From assembly GCA_030278955.1 (NCBI GenBank), contig JAOANR010000009.1, forward strand, positions 41,564,945 through 41,628,944: DNA of 64,000 nt, written 5' to 3'. This document shows, one piece after another, positions 32,523 to 44,206 of the stretch (positions within the stretch are counted from its first letter, which is position 1; the number at the start of each line of letters is the position of its first letter). Made by a program: the position numbers and the translations under genes. The notes under the pieces were generated by a model that made no database searches, was not told the DNA's origin, and saw only the letters and a list, made by a program, of their open reading frames with translations. This stretch comes from Hygrophila difformis (lineage: Eukaryota > Streptophyta > Magnoliopsida > Lamiales > Acanthaceae).

Positions 32523-35500
32523 TCACTTCAACGGGTAAACAGCTACAAAAGGCATCAAGACGCTGCCTATCCAAAGCTTCCCGTCTTTCTCCTCTACTTC
32601 GCTCACAGCTTTCACCACTTTCCCTTCAATGTCTTCTAGAACCTCCAAGATTTCGCCTTCGGGGCTGTATTTTAAAACCACAGCATGCAGCCGCCCTCCA
32701 ATATGCATAAGGTAATGGGCCTTGGAGGGAATCGGGAGCTTCAGCCATAGCTTCCTGATTAGCGGGTACTGAGCAAAGAAGTGAGCGTACATTGATCTTC
32801 GACAATGAATTGCCACCCAAAACTCCCCATTCTCATTCGTTCTGATATTGTCCGGATATCCGGGTAATATGGCCATGGTTTCGTGTGTCCCAGCCTTTTC
32901 GCCCTTCAACCAGTACTTACTTAACCTACATGATAAGATTATAAACTATTGACTTCCAAAAAAAAAAAGTGTATCTCGATTGGCATTCGAATTATACATG
33001 ACTGAAAAAAATACACTTGAAAATAGCGACATACCTGCCCTTAGCTCCCTCACAGAACACAAAAAAAGAACCATCTTTGCTCAGGGAAATACCATTTGGA
33101 AATTGAATATTACGAACAAGGACAGTGGTTTCTTTCGTTGTAGGATCATATTTCAGCACCCTTCCACTATCATCGCCTGTGAAAACAAGCTGGAGGAAGT
33201 TCCTGAAACATGTAAATGTAAGTAAGATTAGAAGATCCCCATTACTCGATACATTATCATCCCCCGTTTCTAAGTGCTCCCATCGAGTGCCCCTCTTTAA
33301 GTTAATTTTTTCAAGAATTTTTTGATGAATTACCAACCTCCTTCGGTATTTGGTGCTGCTATCGGTGAAATATACATTTCCCTCCTTGTCTATGTCTACG
33401 TCATTTGTAAATCCGAAAGGAATACCTTCGGCTTCAGTAGCCAGTGACGTTGCTAAGCCACCTTCAGGACCAACTTTCATCAACCCAAAATAGGCATCAG
33501 CAATGTACAGATCCCCTGTTCTTTTGTCAAATCTCAGCCCCAAAGGCCGGCCACATATATGCTCATTCGGCAAATAGCTCATGGGTGACGGTTTTGGATC
33601 ACACAGGCTTGACCTGAAATAGCTCACGCTTTACCAAACAGCTATTGGCATGGACGTAGAAAATTTAAGTTGAGGTTCATTATGAACTTATTTAAGCAAT
33701 TGTTTTCAGTGCAAATACCAGTACAGTTAGCAACTAGTGCCCCAAAATTATAATAGTTGACAATGTTTCAGACCATACAAATTAGGATCCCATTTTCCTC
33801 CTTTAAATTAAATGGTTCAACAACGCAGATATAGCTAAAAATTAAACAAAATCTATCAGGTAATGGGGTTAAACCTATTACTTCATATAAGTATTTATTA
33901 ACATGCTATGTTTAGTTTTCCACCGTTTGCACTTACTGTAATTTTACAGAGACAATGTAGTAGTAGTACACACCACATTCATACACCCCCCAGAGTTAAA
34001 ATTTTCTCGTATTTGAAAAGCAAGTCAAGATTCAATTATTGCAACAATAAATGTCTTTACCTATCGACAGGTGCATTTATGTGTATCCATATGCACCATA
34101 GAACTAATAAAGCAATTAAGTTAATATGCAGACACGATTGTGTCACGATTGTGTCTGCATTTGCTGATGTGTTCCAGCCAAGGCCAACATATGCTACGCG
34201 GCAAGAAGGTGTGCAAACATTCCATTCAAAGGCATTAATTACAAATGGAAAGCGAATCTGTTTATTCCAAATTAATGGGCGAAATTAACTGAATGCTTGG
34301 TAACTTCCTACCTCATAATGGACACAATAAATGCTAATACAGACAAAAAGGTATTGGCAACAAGCTTTGAAAGCTGTGAGGGCATGCAAGCTTTGAAAGC
34401 GTAAAAATATTCAGACATGTGAAGAACACTTTGCAGATATGTGTAGAACATGTTCAATCTCACGAAATACACAATAAATGAACCAGTATATGTGAAATAA
34501 ATAGTGAAGCAGAATGTAGCACAGATAGAACATAGTACTAGAATAAAAAAAAAGCACTGGGAATAGTTAAGGATAGCACAATTGAAAATACCAGAATCTG
34601 AAAAGTAACTAAGAACTGAATGATTTAAAAGTGGAACATCCTTCATATGGAGGAAAGCATTAATGAGGCATTGATAGAACACATTGTGCTAGGGATGGCA
34701 AAAAAGCCCATAACCAATGGGGAAAACCGAAAACCGAATTTTCGGTACGGTTTTGGGGGAGGATTATCGGGGATGGGCCGGGGATTGGGGATTTTTTCGG
34801 GGATTCTTTTGGGGACGGGGATGGGGATGGGGATGGGGGAAGTAGTCCCCGCCCCGGCCCATCCCCGATATATTTAATATAATATTATAGTTAATATTTT
34901 ATACATTATATTTTATAAATTTGCTATCCAATCCAAAATAATTACAAAATGGTTGAGAACTTGGCATATATCCTCTGTAATTTGTATAGCATGGACTCTC
35001 ACCACTAATTTATTTGGCCTTTTGGTTTCGCAAAATAAAAATAATTACTAAAACTCATTTATTTAATGGGTTTATTATATATTAGAAACAAATATGAAAT
35101 TTTGATGTGGATTATGGAGAGCGGTCGGCTGTTAACCGATTGGTCGTTTATTGTTAAACAATACATTTGTGTGTTTTAATATTATAATTTATGAAATTGA
35201 AAATTGGCTTGAATAATATGGATTTGGTCCTCCCAATTACCGAAAAAATTGAAAATTGGCTTGTAAGTAAATCCCCGATAAGATACCCGATGGGGATCGG
35301 GGAAATTATGATACCCATTGGGGATCCCCGATATGATCCCCGACGGGGAACGGGCCGGTTTTGGGGACTAAAAATGCTAACGATTTTGGGGATGGGGATG
35401 CTACTCCCCGCCCCAAAACCGGCCCATTGCCATTCCTACATTGTGCATCATTAAATAGCACAGCAAGAAGAAAAGGATTCGGGTTGAGCGGGAGGTTAGG

Positions 35501-36701
35501 GCTGTGTGGTGTCGCTATTGTGCTTCGAAGGATCGAAGTATCCTGAAACTGACCAAAAAGGGTTTGAAAAATGGAACAAAGTGGAAAAATTGGTCCAATG
35601 GATGGTGTGGTTGAGACAAAAAACACCCACAAAATATGTTCCAAAAAAATAGCAAATACAGAAAATCTTCCCAAAAATTGGGTCCACAAAGCCAGCACAC
35701 GTGCAAGAAGTAAATTTCTCATAATAAATTAATCCACAATTTAACCTAATTAAACCTAACTAGCACAATATTAGCAACAATTAAACAAAGTAAATAAAGT
35801 AGGTAATTACTGTGATCTACTGCCACAAACACTGCAGCAACATAACATGGCAGCATATGGGGAGTCCGCATACAAACCCTCTCGCTAATAAAGTATTGAC
35901 AATACATTATACTTGGGTAATACGACAAAAGACTATTATATTCGGTTAACCTTTAAGGTCTCTTCAGTATACATTCACACCAAGCATAAATAAATACTTT
36001 AAAAAAAAAAAAAAATCAACAATCCAGTATTTATTCTACTATTTTAATCCAAAATTTGTTCATTCATGAAAGGTCCATATTGTGCAACCAAAAACCGAAC
36101 TTCTCTAACATGACAGTATCATACTCCAACTGTATTCACATCCATGTTATCAATGAGACTATATGAATACAAAACCCCATCAGTAGTATTGTAACAAAAA
36201 AAATCCAACCATAATTTCTAGCTGAGATATGTAATCCGAAATGAGCAAAATAGAAGCACAATAATATTTCTAATCATATAAGTTTCACAAATTAAACACA
36301 GGCGTTCATCAAACAAGATGCAACGAAATCATAAACACGCACACAGGCAAGAGCAGGCAGGCTCACCGATTGGCCGAAGTGTAAGCAAAATCAGTCAATT
36401 TCTGGCCATCCCAGAAGAGAACCCTACCATCAGCAATTCCCGTGTACGGGCCTCGGCCCGCTGGATCAAACGCCACGCTCTCCGGGCCCTGCACCTGGTT
36501 CAAGAACAAAACCTCCGATTTCTGGAGAGAATCCTTGCGGTCCTTCACCACCGGCACGGCAGACCAGGGTGGCGTTTCGACCCTAAACGTCTCGAATTCG
36601 GGGAAGCCGTACATGGCGGAGTTGTTAAAGGGGTCGACGGCGCAGTACACGGCGAGCAGGAGGAACAAAGCCGCGGATAACCTGGGGAGCGAGAGCGACA
36701 T
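32523..36701 (-). CDS. Strictosidine synthase-like protein (SSL)
   Basis: A complete gene of four exons: 36701-36367, 33613-33338, 33202-33035, 32925-32523. All introns are GT-AG, phases agree, total 1,182 bp (393 residues). Residues about 6-20 (L-S-A-A-L-F-L-L-L-A-V-Y) are a signal peptide or anchor, so it enters the secretory pathway. The six-bladed beta-propeller core is marked by G-P-E-S-V-A-F-D, R-P-L-G-L-R-F, F-T-N-D-V-D-I-D, Y-F-T-D-S-S-T-K-Y, F-P-N-G-I-S-L-S-K-D-G-S-F, L-P-G-Y-P-D-N-I-R and G-S-V-L-M-P-F-V-A-V-Y. True strictosidine synthases condense tryptamine with secologanin. Most plant SSLs lack proven activity of this kind and their substrates are unknown, so I call the fold, not the reaction. 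Intron 1 (2.75 kb) holds a hAT element. Confidence 0.95.
34690..35438. mobile_element. Non-autonomous hAT element in SSL intron 1
   Basis: Inverted ends TAGGGATGGCAA / TTGCCATTCCTA (one mismatch), with a perfect 8-bp target duplication CATTGTGC at 34682-34689 and 35439-35446. 749 bp, no transposase. Both subterminal regions are rich in GGGGAT / ATCCCC repeats, including five consecutive G-runs at 34811-34839, while the centre is AT-rich. Confidence 0.93.
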
Positions 36702-37038
36702 GGGTGGTGGTGAATTCGGAAAATGGGTATGGTGGAATCTTGGGATTAAAAATCGAAGTTATTCTGCTTCATGTGCATTGTTGATTGGGAAGGATCGGAA
36801 ACAAATGGTGAATAGTAGTAGTATTAAAGTGTAGTGGGGTAAGTAGTAAATTACGATATAGGGGGAAAGAAGCAAACGAAGAGTGGGTAACGTAATGGCG
36901 GCCCTAGAGGAGAGTTTGGAGAAGAACCTACCAGCTTAGGCCTAAGGTGTGATCATTGTTTTAAATACAGTATATGTGCAAATCCAAAAATTTGGATCGA
37001 AATTTGACCACCGGAAATTTGTTTCGGAATGGGTAATT

Positions 37039-37206
37039 TTTTTTTTGGATGAGCCATTGAAGGCCTGAGAAAGGGGTGGTGGGAGCCCATGTCACACAAT
37101 TACAAATGGGAATAAAGGGGAGAGATAGGGGGCCGGTGGGAATCGAACCTCCAACCTTCCGTTGGAAGTTAAGAGACTTAACCACTTGGGCTAAGTCCCA
37201 CATCCC
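37039..37206 (-). mobile_element. tRNA-derived SINE with 17-bp target-site duplication
   Basis: Flanked by TTTCGGAATGGGTAATT at 37022-37038 and 37207-37223. On the minus strand: A box TTAGCCCAAGTGG, B box GGTTCGATTCC, a body ending GGCCTTCAATGGCTCATCC and a terminal A-run (T's at 37037-37045 on the plus strand). Full length. Confidence 0.93.
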
Positions 37207-37223
37207 TTTCGGAATGGGTAATT

Positions 37224-38334
37224 GGTTACCAAACATCTACAAGGAAATTTTACCTACAATACCTTTTTCCAAAATTTTCATTGAAATTTTGTGCCAAACT
37301 CGATATTTTTTTAAATTCGACACAAAATTCCCGTAATTTTTATTTTCCCAAAATTTTAAAAATATATATTTTAAAAAAATTAAAAACAATTAATATTTAT
37401 GTTTCGACACATATTGATTAAGTTATCCAATTAACTGGTTTTCCTCGTTTTTAAGTCAAAATCTTCTCAATAAACCTGGTGCATGATATCAATAATATTA
37501 TCAGCATAGTAATATCCTTGAATGAGTATTGTTATTATATTACTATTACTGATTTATATAACAGCATAGATGATGAAATTTGGAATATCTTCATATTCAT
37601 CCTCTCAAAAACTCGATGCGGTTTTCTCAAAAAATTGCAAATATCTCCAAAATTTCGCTCGAAGTTTCAAATATCTTAAAAATTTCCATAAATTTATATG
37701 TCCGATATTCGACATAGATACCAATATTTAATACTTGGATGTGATGAGGTGTGGAATCGATGATGAGAGAGACGGGAGTAGGTGGTGGTGTTTCTTACTG
37801 CATCTTCTGTACGTGACACCGAGTGTGATGTGATTTTGTAGAAGCAAGCATAGGATGGGACCCTCTCCAACTTGTCCATTGTTTAGAACATTAGGCGATC
37901 TATTTTACACTTACAGTCTTACACTTTACCATTTTTCACTATCTATCTCCATCGGTCCTATCCAAAATTCTATATTTTCTTTTATAATAAAATATTCTTT
38001 TTTAATTCCATTCTTATTTAATTTTAACATATATAATTTTTTTTATTAAATTAATATTAAAATTAAAAAAATCAAGCCAACGGCTGTTGATAAATTTTGA
38101 TTATTAAACTTTCTTTTTATATTTTGGTTAGTTTAAAAAAATCAATCTAGAAATACACAGTACGATGTAATGAATAAATTAATAGAAAAAATATAAATAA
38201 AAACTTAATTAAATAAAAAAATTTGAAGTACAAGTGTCCTTTTTTTAATTAAACAACGGAGTAAGTATATAATTTAAACTAAAACAAAGAAAACAAAATA
38301 AAATAATTGAATAATGCAATAAAACACTACAAGA
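37224..38334. other. AT-rich intergenic DNA
   Basis: No gene, RNA or clear element recognised. 38332-38334 (AAA) is the target duplication of the CACTA element. Confidence 0.6.
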
Positions 38335-38425
38335 AAATTGAGGTTTACCGACCGCACATGCGGTCGGTAAGATAGGGGATACGGGTCGTATTCGGGTCTA
38401 CCGACCGCATCACCGACCGCATAGG

Positions 38426-41400
38426 TCAGTCGGTGATCTCTTGGTAGGTGGTCAGCTGCCGACCTAAAAACATCCGGTCGGTAAAAACATCCGGAACATC
38501 GACTTGGAATGCATCGGGCTCTTCACCTTGCCTGACAGTAATTACTCCTCTGGGTTTGACCTTACACACAGCCAACCACTCATTCCGACTCGCAACTTGT
38601 GTGATGGATGGGAACGGAACGTAGCACACCTGTTCGGCTTGATTAGCATATATGAAAGGTTCATATATGTTGAGGGATTTTGAGCGGTTAATTTCTACAA
38701 GTTTGTAGTTCAAATGAGTGCGCGTTCCAATGCCTTCGCGCGGGTCAAACCATCGACATTTGAAGAAGGCCATCTGTTTCATGGGTAGTACCGGATACTC
38801 TACGATTATAATCTCTTCGATTATACCATAGTAGTCTCCGTGAGACCGCGATGCGATACAAACACCACTATTGTATGTCGATCTCTGACCACCGTAGGAT
38901 TCAGTGTGAAATTTCATTCCATTTATGAAGTACATAGGGTAAGATGTAGCAATGGGAAGTGGGCCCTGTGCTATGTGCACAATGCATGGAACATCCGGTG
39001 GATTTTCAATCACATATGACTCCAACCACTTGGGAAAGTCTGTTGTTTGCGCACGCCAAATCTCAGAGTCGCGTAATCTAGGATTCTCTTCTAGCATCTG
39101 TTCTGTGAATTCCCTATGATTAAGACATTGTATTAGTTAAGTTCCAATGTACTTGATGTAACTGCTTACAAAATTTATTATAAGAAGAACTTACTCGAGA
39201 TATGGTTCAATCTCTTTACAATTCAGAAGGAGGTAATTGTGCAAGGCCTTCAGCTCATCCGGTGTCAGACGCCTCTTCTTAGCTTTCCCTTGAGGACGTC
39301 CCGTGTATTTGAATACACTAGGCAAGCATTCGTCATATGGAATTATGCCTCCATCGTCATTCCTTGGCACATTCCTACCGCGGGTGAAGACATGCTTTTC
39401 AAAGTAATGGGAGCAGAAAATCGAGGCCTCCCGTACCGTATATGCATTGCAAATGCTACCTTCAACGTGTGCCTTATTCCGTACAGTTCTTTTCAAACGA
39501 TTGAGATATCTGAAATATTAAACATATGCACAATATGGTATATGGGAAATAAACAATATGGAAATTAAATTGTAAACAACGATGCACTATGTAAATTATA
39601 CCTTTCATACGGATACATCCATCTGAATTGAACGGGGCCGGCAAGGGTTGCTTCATGAGGTAGATGGATGGGAAGATGTTCCATACAGTCGAAGAAGGCA
39701 GGTGGAAAGATGGTTTCCAACTTACATATCACGACAGGAATGTCCCTGGCCAACTTGTCTAAATCATCTATCTTTATTGTCTTAGCAGTCAAGGCACAAA
39801 AAGCATTGCTCAGTTCCGTTATTGGTTCCCACACACTCTTAGGAAGAAGCTCCCGCCATCCTATCGGTAGTAGACGCTGTAAGAATATATGGCAGTCATG
39901 ACTTTTCATGCCAAACATTCTATGCTTGTTCATGTCTACACATCTACCCAGGTTCGATACACATCCATCAGGAAATCTTAACTCTGATACCCATCGTAAG
40001 AATACATCCCGTCTATCCTTCTCCATCGTATACACCGCTTTTGGATATTTACCCGTCCGACTGTCCCGATGCAGTTCTGGCCTATTACATAAGGTCATGA
40101 TGTCCTCTCGTGCTTTTGCATTATCCTTCGTCTTCCCTTGAACATCCATTACTGTGTTAAACACATTTTCGAACACATTTTTCTCAATGTGCATCACATC
40201 CAAATGATGACACACCAAGTTTGTTTTCCAATACGGGAGATCCCATAATATACTCCTTTTCTTCCAACCACATGTCTTACTAATTGTTGTATTCTCTTCA
40301 ACTCCTCCATATTCTGTTACACGACGGAGACCATGCCTATCTATGTCGTCCAACACTTCTTCACCGTTCTTACACAATGGTGGCAATCGATGCTCCTCCC
40401 TATCCTTCGTGAATCTCGTCCTATCAACTCTAAAGGGATGATCCGAAGGCAAGAATCTCCTGTGAGCATCAAACCATGATTGTTTGCCACCCTCTTTCAA
40501 CCGAATCGATTCCGTTTCATCCATTCATATTGGGCATGCAGTTTTCCCATAGGTGCTCCATCCAGACAACATACTATATGCCGGAAAGTCTCCAATTGTC
40601 CACATCAAGGCAGCCTTAAGTTGGAAGTTTTGTTTTGCAAATTTATCGTATGTTGTGAAACCCACGTCCCACAATTCCAATAGCTCTGCTATTAAGGGCT
40701 GCAAGTAGACATCAATCCCCTATTTCGGACTTGATCTCCCGGGAATAATGCATGTCAAAAACATGTATTCATCTTTCATGCACATATCGGGAGGGAGGTT
40801 GTAAAGGGTTAAAATAACTGGCCAACAAGAATATTGGGAACCAGACTGACCAAATGGTTGGAAACCATCCGTGCATAAGCCTAATCGAACGTTTCGTCCC
40901 TCGGATGCAAATTCTGGATGAGTTATATCAAATTGCTTCCATGCCTTCGAGTCGCAAGGATGACACATCTCCCCATCCCTCTCATGAACGTGTCCAACAT
41001 GCCATGACATATGTTGTGCAGTCACTTCCGATGCATACAACCTTTTCAATCTATTCTTAAGTGGGAAATAGAACATGTATTTACGTCCAATCTGCGAATT
41101 AGAATTTGTTTCCCTATAACGTGGCTCGTCACAGAACTTGCATTTGTCTAATTCGGCATCCTCCCGCCAAAACAACATGCACCCCTTAAAACAACAATCA
41201 ATTTTCTCAACAGGAAGCCCTAATCCCTCTAATAGTTTCTTCGTCTCGTAGAAGTTCTTAACCATAGCATTATCTTCGGGGAGTGTATCAATTATCAGTT
41301 GGCACAATGTATCGAAGCACCTCTCCGATAGGTTGTGCTCGGCTTTAAGATTTAATAACCTAGCAATTGTTGACAGTAGGGTCATTTTCTTGCATCCAGG

Positions 41401-41871
41401 CCACAAATCCTTGTCGGCGGCCGCCAACATACGATAGAACAACCCCTCTTCGGGGTTAGGTTCCTCCGGTGCTCTAGGTTCCTCACCTTGCTCGGTTGGT
41501 GTTGTCTCGGGAATACCAATTCCCATTCCATCGTGCACCATTTGTATGTAATCATTTTCATGTACAGACACTGAAGAGCTGCCCGCATCGGTGTCGTAGT
41601 ACCGAGTAAACTGGTGTGGCTCTCCGTGACATGTCCACATTTCGTAATTGTGGACAAATCCATTGCATTGAAGATGATACTTTATGTCATCATCAGGTAG
41701 ATAACATTTATTCCTACACTGCCTACAAGGACACCTTATTTTTCCCTGGGCCCTATCGACGTTTGGGTTTCGGTGACATATACGCAAGAACGATTCTACT
41801 CCATTAATGAATTCAGATGTAAGTACTCCAATCTCCCGACGGGAGCGGTACATCCAACTACGGTCCATCAC
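38426..41871 (-). pseudogene. CACTA TNP2-type transposase, two premature stops
   Basis: Three exons: 41871-39602, 39509-39195 and 39113-38426, all GT-AG and phase-compatible, 1,090 codons. Domains in order: a transposase-associated zinc-ribbon-like N-terminus (I-R-C-P-C-R-Q-C), the tnp2 transposase core (L-C-T-D-G-F-Q-P-F; N-L-P-P-D-M-C; S-W-F-D-A-H-R-R-F-L-P; D-V-M-H-I-E-K-N-V), a DUF4218 block (H-L-P-I-H-L-P-H-E-A) and a DUF4216 block (F-K-C-R-W-F-D). The family cuts and pastes CACTA elements by binding the subterminal repeats. Exon 1 is open but for TAG at 40720-40722 and TGA at 40525-40527, each within conserved text (the TGA replaces a Cys codon). The last codons read into the subterminal repeats. 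Dead as read, but only recently. Confidence 0.92.
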
Positions 41872-42599
41872 CTACAAATATGGCACTAAGCCACTTAAGA
41901 TAAATCATTTTAATCAATACTCTGTGTTAGGTTGTGTGGTGTAGTTTTTAAACACATATTCTATTCCATTAAAACTTTATAAAACCATTTACATTGCTAC
42001 AAGTTGTATATGCCTCTTCCTAACCGAATCGATACCAAACTTTCTAATATCAAAGCTCAAAATCAATTATTTTGTCCATAATAATAACTACATTTTCATA
42101 ACTACATTTCAAAATCAATTTCACAAAGTGTACCAATACTATATATTAATTTAATAACTCTCTGTCACCGTATCAACCTCAGTTATTGCAAGATTTACAC
42201 GAACAATATATTAAATGAAAGAATTAATTCAACGAGGCCATAAACTAATTGATCGCACATATGTAAATTCATCTTCTCGACTCGCGGACTCTAATTATGC
42301 CATTAGACAGTGAAGACACCAAATATTCAAATTAAATTCGTCCAAAACATGTCGTCACAGCATCCAACATATTAAAAATACCACTTTTTTGTCGGTTAAA
42401 GATAATCAACACATATAAATGGTTTTGCACATATTAATCCATTTTTTTCCGTTTGTGAAGAGAATAGGCATAACAATTATTCACCAAAGTAAAAACATAA
42501 TCGAATTTAACAAAATAAACAATACCAAACATTTGACTACTAAAGATAAAAAATGTAATCGAATGTGTCAAAACTTCATACGAGTAGCAATAATCATAC

Positions 42600-43010
42600 C
42601 TCGAATGTGTGGCTCGAATGGACGGGGGGCTGTAGGCGTGTAGGGGCGGCAGTGGCGGCAAGGGCGGCAGCAGGGGCGGCGGGAAGTGGCGGCAGGGGCG
42701 GTAGGGGCAGGGGCAGAAGGGGAGTGTAGGCGGGCAGGGGCGGCAGGGGCTGGAGGCGCGGGTGGAGGACGGCGGAGGAAGCTTGGTCGTGGCGGGGAAG
42801 AGGCTCGCCGGTGCACGCGGTGGCGCTCGCGTGGTGGTCGGAGAGGTGTGGTGGCGATGGCACTCGAGTTGGAGGGAGGATTCATTGGCGGCGCTTGCGG
42901 GTGTTCGAGGGGGGTGGTCGGTGGCCGGCGGCGGTCGGAGAGGACGATGGTGGTGGTCGGGAGGGCGATGGTCGGAGGTGGGCGGTGAAAGTGGAGGTGA
43001 TTTGGGCGGA
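42600..43010. repeat. GC-rich minisatellite-like block inside the CACTA element
   Basis: Degenerate GGCGGCAGGGGCGGNAGG-type units on the plus strand, on the 5' side of the transposase. Both strands have long open frames (Pro/Arg-rich on minus, Gly/Arg-rich on plus), an effect of composition, so no gene is called. It could be the element's promoter or leader. Confidence 0.75.
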
Positions 43011-43472
43011 GTAAAAATGGGGGAAATGGGGCTATAAGTGCGCGATATAATCCCTCGTTTACCGACCGCACGACCGGTCGGTCCTGCGGTCGGTAAATCC
43101 GACCCCACAAATCTCGGTCGGCGATTGCGGTCGGTAATACCGACCGCACGAAATTAGGTCGGCACATTGGTCGCCTCTATCCCGGGCCCCCTATAACGAC
43201 TCTATGTTACCGACCGACATGATGCGGTCGGTAAATCCGACCCGCATCATGTCGGTCGGTAGTTGCGGTCGGTAAACCTCATTTTTCTTGTAGTGAAATA
43301 ATATGAAAATTAAAAATAATATAAGGAAACATGCAAAATAAAATAAAAATCAAAATAATACAAAAATTTAATTATTTAGATAAACTAATATAAAATAAAA
43401 TGAAATAAAAATTTAAAAATAAAATAAAATAAGAAGTTTTTTTTTTGGTAAGACGAACGCCGAAGTGCGGGC

Positions 43473-43961
43473 TCAGAAGAAAACTAAAAAATCTACAGCA
43501 AAAAAGCAAGGAAATGGAAGCGACAAAATAAATAAACTAGGACATGAAGCCCGAGGGAACCAGATGCCATCAAGATCAGCACTGTATGATGGGACAATAT
43601 CGTCTGGCGGAAATGCCCAAGTCGTGAAGAACTCAACTGACTGAGCACCCCGCTTTGCCAGAAGATCTGCAACTGCATTGCCCTCCCGAAGAATGTGATA
43701 CCATCGAAATCCTGAGTTTTGATCCAAGATACCCGTAATATTGGCAACCAGCGGAAAGAGCCAGTGGTCCGTCGAAACCCCATTCGCAATCAATCTCAAA
43801 GCTTCCCGAGAATCACAGAAACAACTCGCAGTCACAATCCCATGAAAAATGAGGCGTTTAAGCCCATTCCAAATGCCATGAAGTTCCGCCACAAGGTTAG
43901 TTGCAACACCAATGGATCCAGCAACACCCTCACGCCACAAACCAGCGCCATCACGAATCAC
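43473..43961 (-). pseudogene. LINE RNase H-like domain (RVT_3)
   Basis: Conserved pieces: A-E-L-H-G-I-W-N-G-L, F-C-D-S-R-E-A-L-R-L-I and H-I-L-R-E-G-N-A-V-A-D-L-L-A, ending F-P-P-D-D-I-V-P. It is related to but clearly diverged from the RNase H of the LINE at 16028-16883, so these are two LINE subfamilies. Confidence 0.85.
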
Positions 43962-44206
43962 ACATCCTAAGCCCGCAGGTCCCGGATACCAAGCGAACTA
44001 CCATCTGAGTGAAGCACGACTCCTTGAAAATGTTGTGGGTTCCAATGAACCACCCTTACCTCCCTCATGCGGAAACTGTTGCTATAGCAACGATCAATGG
44101 CTAGACCCATTCCACAAGCTTGACGTAATGATGCATTTGCATCGGGCATGATGGTGCGGAAGCAAGCCGCATTTCTTCCCATCCAAATATGCCACAATGG
44201 AGCCCA

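Larger units (their letters stand above)
38335..43295 (-). mobile_element. CACTA (En/Spm-like) DNA transposon, 4,961 bp
   Basis: Ends CACTACAAGAAAATTGAGG / CCTCATTTTTCTTGTAGTG, target duplication AAA on both sides (38332-38334, 43296-43298). Subterminal regions carry many copies of ACCGACCGCA / TGCGGTCGGT in both orientations (38345-38480 and 43055-43280), the usual transposase-binding arrays. It encodes one TNP2-type transposase on the minus strand. No second (TNPA-like) gene is seen. Confidence 0.97.

Noticed and set aside
34308..34682. 124-codon minus frame in SSL intron 1
   Set aside because: AT-rich hydrophobic translation, no domain, no splice logic; chance frame.
42434..43167. Long Pro/Arg-rich (minus) and Gly/Arg-rich (plus) open frames
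   Set aside because: All six frames open because of the GC-rich repeat; no domain and no splice support.
43712..43970. Plus-strand frames within the LINE
   Set aside because: Antisense shadows of the RNase H region.
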